The notes under the pieces were generated by a model. It ran no database searches and was not told the origin of the DNA. It saw only the letters and a list, made by a program, of their open reading frames with translations. A stretch of 38,715 bases of DNA from Burkholderiales bacterium. GTDB lineage: Bacteria; Pseudomonadota; Gammaproteobacteria; Burkholderiales; Burkholderiaceae_F. Numbering within the stretch: the stretch's first letter is position 1; every line of letters begins with the position of its first letter. The stretch covers positions 1 through 38,715 of the forward strand of contig JADCGX010000126.1 of NCBI GenBank assembly GCA_020248785.1, in the 5' to 3' direction. This document shows positions 33,802 to 38,715 of this stretch, piece after piece. Made by a program: the position numbers and the translations under genes.

Positions 33802-36800
33802 TCATTGCTCTTCGAATAGCCTCGCGCCCGCCTCCGCGAGAGCAGCGAGGATGACCTCCCGCTTAGTCTGCCGGTGGACGCATGTCGCTAGAAAGTCCGA
33901 AACGACGCGCTCGATCTCAGGCGAGTCCGCAGCCGAAACGTCGACGGTTCCCGACACCGTCTTCCCTCCGTGATCCCCTGCGCTGCCGAACACAACAGCG
34001 AACGCTCGCCTCGTTGGCGCCCTATCTCGGACCGCCGCAAGTGCCTCAACTCTTCGGAAATCGATGGCCCAAGAGCAAAGCTGCAGCACAGCTGCGTCGA
34101 TGTCGTTGTCGACCCAGCTCGGCGTCGGCTTGTTGAGCGCCAACATTACAAGGCCCTCTTGGTCGGCCAGACTGCCTTCATAAACTGCCAGGCGTCCAGC
34201 GAACGCGTCCAGACGGAAGTTGCCTGATATGCCTTTGACGACACTCGCGCGGGTGCGCAGCCTACCTAAAGACCCTGCATGATCCAGAGCTGAAAGCATG
34301 CGTTGCTCGACATCGCCCAGTGTGCGGGGGAAGACCGTCTGAAGCTCTTCCGCAATCTCGGCGATGCGCTCAACGAGATGCTGGTCGGCGGGTACACCCA
34401 GAATAGTTGGCAGGTCGGTAAATAGAACTTTGTGTGGGTCCGATGCCTTGAGCAGAAGATCACGCAGTCGTCGGGCGTCTTCCGAGACGGTCAATGTTTT
34501 TTGGGTCCAAGGGGGTAGCGCGAAAACGAGACTGACCATCGCACGCGCTGTATCGAGCGGTTCGGCAACGACGTGTTTGCCCAGGCGTTCTTGCAGCGCC
34601 GCTGCGAGCGCGCGCAGCATCTTCGTGGCGTTGGTGGCCAGGCGAACGCGCCGCAAACCAATCCGGCTCGGGTCCTGCAACCACTCATCAAGATCCGCAG
34701 GCGTCAGCTCCGGCGTAAACACTTTATCGACGTAGAGGGCGATTCTTGCGCGATCAGCGAGCACAAACGCTGCGGCCAGGATCGGCATGACGCCGCGACG
34801 GAGACCAAAAGGCTCAGCGCGCCACACGGCATAAAGTTCTTCTAGCGTTACTCCGTCCTCTGCCTCGTCCAGCAATTCGTGTGTCCGGGTCCAAAGTGTC
34901 AGCAGGCTTTCGCCTCGGCCTTCCCGCGTTGGCGATGTCATCCGCCAATGGCCATCGACCTTGCGATGCAGGCCGGCAGGCTGAATCAGAGAGAAATAGA
35001 GGCCAGCCTCCGCTGGAAATCCGTCGAAGCCCAACCGCTCTTCCCCACCATGCGTAAGCATGCGGTGCATAAGCTCCCGCTGCGCCTTTGCAGCACTGCT
35101 GGACAGCTCGTCTCGGTTCACGAGCTCGCTGAAGAGATTTGGCGTTTTTGAGTACAAGCCGCCGGCAACCTTTGTCGCTAGAGGCGAAAGGCCGGTGCTT
35201 CGCGTGACCTGCTCCTGCGGCTTTCCCTTCCAGAACCACTCTGCTTCGAGGAACGCATCCCGTAGCGTTTCAGCCAGGGTGCCTGAGAGCATCGTCGTTC
35301 GTGCATCGATCTCTCGCCGGGCAACCGGGTCGTCGTGCACACGTTTCTCGTTGGTTCTTACGAACTGAAGCGCTTCAAGCTCCCTCGCTAGATCGCTTAT
35401 CCGCAGCGCTTGCTTTGGCACTCCGAAGACATGCCGCCACATCCCGCGCTTGTGGCTCAGCTCCATCGCAACGGCATCAATGCCGGCCGCGTCATCACTG
35501 TTAGTCGGAACAAGCAAAACGAATGCGCCGACTGCTGACCCCGCTTCCGTCGCTTGAAGCACCTTCTCTACTTCCGAAGGTCGAGAAAGGACCCGGGAGA
35601 ACCAGCGCATCGTCCCGGTCTCCGCGTACAGTCGCCTCGCAGTGATCGGATGTAGATCCGCGAGCGCCGCAATCTTCTTCAGATCCGGGTCGACCCTTTC
35701 CGCGACTCGAGACTGGACCGCTGCTTCAATGTCAAAGTCGCTCCCTGCGTAAACACCCCATGCCTGCAGGTGCCTCCGAAAAATCAGGATCGACGCTTGT
35801 CCCAGCTGCTGAAGCGCGTCGCGGACATTGCGCGCACTAGCGTCGACACAGTGCACGAGGAGGCCTTCTTCTGCCGCCAGTCCAGACCCGTTCCGAAAGA
35901 GCTCGATCAGCGCGACTGTCTTGACAAGTTCGACGTGCAGCGGTGAGAACTTCGCTGCCGCTCGTTCCGCAGCTTCCGCTCCTAGCGACCATCGATGCCC
36001 ATCCGCCGAGGATAGAACAGCTGCCTCGAAGTTCGCCGCCAGGTAGTCCCAGTACATCGCAGGGCGATACAAATCGCTCTCTGTCGCAGCGCTTAGGAAT
36101 TCGCGAAAGCCGAGCGGCTCTGCCGACGCAAGGAACCCAAAGATGCTCCGTTCGTTTTGGCTGAACTTCCGCTTTGAGCTGGGGCCGAGAAGGGCTGCTG
36201 TAACTGGGTGCAGTGGCCAGCATTGCACCAGCGCATCTGCCAGCGAGCTGGGAGTTGATGGCCGGCGCGTCTTGATGACGTCGGCTGTGGCGTTCGCACT
36301 GGGTTGCGAAAATTGCCGAATATTCTGGTCGCCAGTTACTTCAATTGCTTGACCGATTAGGGCGATGGTCTCGTCGCTGCCTGCAAGTAGGGGGATATCG
36401 TGGAAGCGGCCCTGAACCTTCGCCCACTCTTCACGCGTAGTGCGTCCTAGCCGGCTCGCATACTGCTCGAACGCCTGATGAAGAATCCCGACAACAACGA
36501 GCTGTCCCTCGGCCCTGCTCGCAGCCTCTGCGAGCTGCTGATAGAAGTAGATGTCTTCGCCGGCGCTCGCTGCGTGTTCGAGGAGCTTGCCGAGCTCATC
36601 AATCAAGACAAGCACGCCACCGTACTTGCCGCTTCCCGCAATCCTCTCTAAATCCTGGACGACGTCGCGTCCGCCCTTACCGGGTCGCCCCAGTTTCTTT
36701 GGTGCGCCGCTTACATCTATTGACCGGCCCAGCTCCTCTTTGACGTCTGCACGTTGACCAACAACCGCGACGACCAGCCACGGTGTTTGTCCACCGAAGA

Positions 36801-37119
36801 CTCTGTTAACTTGATCTCGAGCCCCGAGCCCAAGAACCTTTCGCGCGCGTGTTCTCAGAGCTCGTGTACCGCCTGCGAGGGACGCGAGCGCCAGCGCCAA
36901 TGACGATTTCCCTCCTCCGTACGGACCAGTGAGAGTGAAGGCGCGTTGACGAGTTTGGGCCACCTGCCGCGCGACGCTTTCCAGCGCGGCTCGCGCAGAA
37001 GGCTGCAGAACGTATCCGTCCAGCGCATCGTCGCGCCCGAAATCAACGTCGACACGTACCGAACGCTGGAACTGACGCGAGACCGTGACGATGCTCGACA
37101 ACATCGGGCGCTCACTCAT
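33802..37119 (-). CDS. sspC: SspC-like large P-loop ATPase
   Basis: A 1105-residue protein. Walker A is GPYGGGKS at 65–72 and Walker B is VLVLIDE at 169–175 (followed by LGKLLEH), so ATP hydrolysis is expected. The rest is helical and includes repeated Arg/Glu-rich segments; I recognise no second catalytic domain. In characterised Ssp systems the ATPase SspC works with SspB and SspD to install phosphorothioate, but its mechanism is not well understood. The ATG at 37119 overlaps the sspB stop by eight bases (ATGAGTGA) and has AAGG six bases upstream, so it is chosen over an in-frame start at 37164. Large defence ATPases of BREX type are an alternative relative. Confidence 0.85.
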   Translation of the reverse strand: MSERPMLSSIVTVSRQFQRSVRVDVDFGRDDALDGYVLQPSARAALESVARQVAQTRQRAFTLTGPYGGGKSSLALALASLAGGTRALRTRARKVLGLGARDQVNRVFGGQTPWLVVAVVGQRADVKEELGRSIDVSGAPKKLGRPGKGGRDVVQDLERIAGSGKYGGVLVLIDELGKLLEHAASAGEDIYFYQQLAEAASRAEGQLVVVGILHQAFEQYASRLGRTTREEWAKVQGRFHDIPLLAGSDETIALIGQAIEVTGDQNIRQFSQPSANATADVIKTRRPSTPSSLADALVQCWPLHPVTAALLGPSSKRKFSQNERSIFGFLASAEPLGFREFLSAATESDLYRPAMYWDYLAANFEAAVLSSADGHRWSLGAEAAERAAAKFSPLHVELVKTVALIELFRNGSGLAAEEGLLVHCVDASARNVRDALQQLGQASILIFRRHLQAWGVYAGSDFDIEAAVQSRVAERVDPDLKKIAALADLHPITARRLYAETGTMRWFSRVLSRPSEVEKVLQATEAGSAVGAFVLLVPTNSDDAAGIDAVAMELSHKRGMWRHVFGVPKQALRISDLARELEALQFVRTNEKRVHDDPVARREIDARTTMLSGTLAETLRDAFLEAEWFWKGKPQEQVTRSTGLSPLATKVAGGLYSKTPNLFSELVNRDELSSSAAKAQRELMHRMLTHGGEERLGFDGFPAEAGLYFSLIQPAGLHRKVDGHWRMTSPTREGRGESLLTLWTRTHELLDEAEDGVTLEELYAVWRAEPFGLRRGVMPILAAAFVLADRARIALYVDKVFTPELTPADLDEWLQDPSRIGLRRVRLATNATKMLRALAAALQERLGKHVVAEPLDTARAMVSLVFALPPWTQKTLTVSEDARRLRDLLLKASDPHKVLFTDLPTILGVPADQHLVERIAEIAEELQTVFPRTLGDVEQRMLSALDHAGSLGRLRTRASVVKGISGNFRLDAFAGRLAVYEGSLADQEGLVMLALNKPTPSWVDNDIDAAVLQLCSWAIDFRRVEALAAVRDRAPTRRAFAVVFGSAGDHGGKTVSGTVDVSAADSPEIERVVSDFLATCVHRQTKREVILAALAEAGARLFEEQ

Positions 37120-38056
37120 ACGCTGCCTTGATGTAATCGTGGAGCGCTTCGTCTGATAGAGCATCTTCGCTGCGGACCACCTGTCTCACGCCTGCAGAAT
37201 CTGACCACCGCAGCCGTCCGCTTGATGCGTCCTCAATACGTGCCAGTCGCTCAGAAACGCTGTTCTCATCGAGCTTGAAAACTCGGCCCGGCGAGCCGAA
37301 GTCGTGGGCTATCGCCTCGAAGGAGAGCGTTGTCTGCGCGACCCGGTTCGCTTCGTTCCAAGTGCTCCAGTAGTCGGCCAGCGCAAAAGCAAAGAGACCG
37401 TCAGGCAGCGTGCTCTTCGGCCCTCTTCTGAATTCATAAACGTCTCTGGCGTGAGTCGACAGAAGACCAAGCTCTGCTAGCAACGGCTCGATCGCATCCT
37501 CGTCGCTGCCATTCGCGACCGACGGCAAGTAGCAGCGGATACACACGTTGATATCGCTTTCCACCGTTGTCGGGGAGATGCGCTTCTTCCCCGATTCGAC
37601 AGCGAACTGCAGAAGTTCCGCCTTTAACGCGTCCCGCCTGAACGACCCTGAATTGACCAAGTTGAAGACCCAGAACCACGTTGTACTGCGCGCTCCACGC
37701 CCGGCCAACATCCAATGCATGAGCCACGGCGTAGCAGGGCGCTCGACGTGTGGGTCACATCCGCCACGCCCAAATAGCAACTTGCCTGTCTTCGTGATCG
37801 CGTACCCGCCGTCGTCGGCTTCTTCGATGATTTCGCACGCGAGGGCCCAATGACGGATGGCAGAGACCATGTTCTTGCCGACACCAAAGCGCGCAATCGC
37901 GCGGTCGTCCGCAAAGAGAGCCTCCGCTTCCTCGGTTCGTCCTTTCGACGAGTGCACCGCGTCGTGAGCCTTCTTCAACCAGAGCTGACGCAGCGGGAAC
38001 GTCTCGTGGCCGGAGAACTGAAGTCGGTCGCGCAACCTTGGAGGGACGTTTCGCAT
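37112..38056 (-). CDS. sspB: SspB-like DUF4007 DNA nickase
   Basis: A 314-residue protein of the DUF4007 family, recognised by the N-terminal signature FSGHETFPLRQLWLKK (about 14–29), then FGVGKNMVSAIRHWALA and the central PWLMHWMLA. SspB nicks DNA in the known SspABCD pathway, which allows sulfur to be put into one strand (the C-PS-CA motif in characterised systems). It is the first gene of the cluster. The start at 38056 has only a weak ribosome site, but the DUF4007 signature begins at once. No cysteine desulfurase gene (sspA) lies upstream in the window. Confidence 0.87.
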   Translation of the reverse strand: MRNVPPRLRDRLQFSGHETFPLRQLWLKKAHDAVHSSKGRTEEAEALFADDRAIARFGVGKNMVSAIRHWALACEIIEEADDGGYAITKTGKLLFGRGGCDPHVERPATPWLMHWMLAGRGARSTTWFWVFNLVNSGSFRRDALKAELLQFAVESGKKRISPTTVESDINVCIRCYLPSVANGSDEDAIEPLLAELGLLSTHARDVYEFRRGPKSTLPDGLFAFALADYWSTWNEANRVAQTTLSFEAIAHDFGSPGRVFKLDENSVSERLARIEDASSGRLRWSDSAGVRQVVRSEDALSDEALHDYIKAAYE

Positions 38057-38199
38057 GGCGACTGGAGAAATCCGCCAGGGGAGCGGCTCGGACTGGTGAC
38101 TATCGCCAGTTAGTCTACCTCGAGCCTTTCCGTAGGGGTGAAGCCGCTCAACTTTCTGCGCTGTTTGGACACCTGAACAGTAGGCCGAGGAGGCTGAAG

Positions 38200-38219
38200 T
38201 ACTGTTAACAATAACAGTA
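38200..38219. promoter_or_regulatory. perfect 8+8 bp palindrome upstream of sspB, candidate operator
   Basis: TACTGTTA and TAACAGTA are exact inverted repeats around ACAA, 144 bases upstream of the sspB start. The size and spacing are typical of a dimeric repressor site. It is AT-rich in a GC-rich genome and lies where the ssp promoter should be. No regulator gene for it is identified, although the partial plus-strand gene at the right edge could encode one. Confidence 0.5.
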
Positions 38220-38568
38220 TCTGTGGGCAGCGTGCCATGTGGATGGGGGGCGGGCTCGCACTCGCAGACCTGGCCGCGGCCCGGCGCAGTACAACTTCAG
38301 TAAACGTCGCGTCTCCGAACGCTTCCCGCCCCGAAGATAATCCTTTTCATCGTCATGGTATTTACGGCGTCGGTTGCGCAGTTTGGCGTCCCGAGAGTGC
38401 GACCGCTCGCATTCCCTGTCTGAAAGAGTGTTGAACGGCGCGAAGTCGGGTAGTGCGCGACCTCACGCCGGCCCGTTCGGCTAGCACATCTCGCCGGTCA
38501 GTACAGCGCAACGGAAACTTCTGGGAGCATGGCGAAAGGCCGGGAGGGACCGGGTTTCCCGCGTATTC

Positions 38569-38581
38569 CCCTCTAAGAGGG
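38569..38581. promoter_or_regulatory. 13-bp palindrome before the right-edge gene
   Basis: CCCTCT and AGAGGG are exact inverted repeats around a single A. The site ends 12 bases before a TAATAT (-10-like, 38594–38599), so it would overlap the -35 region of a plus-strand promoter. This is a typical place for a repressor or autoregulator site, but it is short enough to occur by chance. Confidence 0.3.
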
Positions 38582-38645
38582 TGTAAACGAATTTAATATC
38601 CCATGCGTTACGTCTCGGTCGAGGCAATTCAGCATGGGGGGATGG

Positions 38646-38715
38646 ATGGCGAAGAGCACTGCAACCGAGCGAGCCGGCCGGCCTGGTCGCAAGCCCTCGT
38701 TGAACGCCGAGCACA
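38646..38715 (+). CDS. partial gene start, possibly a DNA-binding regulator
   Basis: Twenty-three codons are visible before the window ends: MAKSTATERAGRPG followed by RKPSLNAEH. A G-rich stretch (GGGGGG) precedes the ATG at 38646. The basic GRPGRKPS opening is common at the N-terminus of TetR-type and some recombinase-type DNA-binding proteins, but too little is present to decide. It diverges from the ssp cluster. GC is high again here, suggesting that the island ends close by. Confidence 0.4.
   Translation, partial: MAKSTATERAGRPGRKPSLNAEH

Larger units (their letters stand above)
38057..38645. other. gene-free upstream region of the ssp cluster
   Basis: About 590 bases without a convincing gene on either strand. 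Short open frames have no family features, no ribosome sites and poor codon patterns. The stretch holds two perfect palindromes listed separately and AT-rich patches that could be promoters (ACTGTTAACAATAACAGT near 38210 and TTTAATAT near 38595). Its composition is mixed, between the low-GC island and the GC-rich chromosome. No cysteine desulfurase, integrase or transposase remnant could be recognised. Confidence 0.6.

Noticed and set aside
37112..38056. Dnd-type phosphorothioation system
   Set aside because: There is no DndB (DGQHR), DndD (SMC-like) or DndE protein; DUF4007 plus the large ATPase and DUF262/DUF1524 effector fit Ssp instead.
38237..38434. 65-codon plus-strand frame upstream of the ssp operon
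   Set aside because: No ribosome site, no recognisable fold and unordered composition; it lies in the probable promoter region.

Overview
The window looks like chromosomal DNA of a betaproteobacterium, most likely of the order Burkholderiales. The evidence is the high GC and strong G/C third-position bias over the first 30 kb, the familiar gene neighbourhoods (argB–pyrimidine nucleotidase–slmA; gpmA–envC–ctpA–moeB back to back with rhodanese–grxC–secB–gpsA; coxB–ctaD–ctaG–DUF2970–ctaE), and families such as DUF2970 and DUF2244. I cannot name the genus. I see no rRNA, tRNA, CRISPR array or complete insertion sequence.

Layout. 1–5.6 kb: two small copper-handling proteins (PCuAC type and CopZ type), then argB, a HAD pyrimidine 5'-nucleotidase, the membrane protease sppA and the division regulator slmA. 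5.8–8.2 kb: a PlpD-like patatin/POTRA/beta-barrel gene broken by one in-frame amber codon. 8.3–13.2 kb, minus strand: gpmA, envC, a ctpA-type protease and a moeB/thiF-type activating enzyme. 13.4–16.5 kb, plus strand: rhodanese, grxC, secB, gpsA and a LOG-family gene. 16.5–16.9 kb: a hairpin-rich non-coding block whose left arm is an inverted copy of the 3' end of the next gene, trmL. 16.9–19.9 kb: trmL and comF (minus), a BioC-like methyltransferase and a BON/LysM protein (plus). 19.9–25.3 kb: the aa3-type cytochrome c oxidase operon, including a 37-codon assembly gene. 25.3–29.7 kb: a repeat-flanked intergenic block, a glutaredoxin/CcdA-like fusion, a 57-residue membrane peptide, msrB–msrA and a pirin.

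30.0–38.6 kb is a horizontally acquired defence island, visibly lower in GC, next to an MFS transporter gene of which only the 3' end remains (break near 29960). On the minus strand it reads DUF4007 protein – large P-loop ATPase – PAPS-reductase-like protein – DUF262/DUF1524 protein – small zinc-ribbon protein. The first four match the SspB–SspC–SspD–SspE set: single-strand DNA phosphorothioation (SspBCD) plus a phosphorothioate-sensing NTPase/nickase effector (SspE). No cysteine desulfurase (SspA) is next to them, so sulfur would have to come from a housekeeping desulfurase or from a gene outside the window. The zinc-ribbon gene sits 17 bases after sspE with a strong ribosome-binding site and is the most likely undescribed part. 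About 590 bp upstream of sspB hold no convincing gene but contain a perfect 8+8 bp palindrome that looks like an operator. A new plus-strand gene starts at the right edge.
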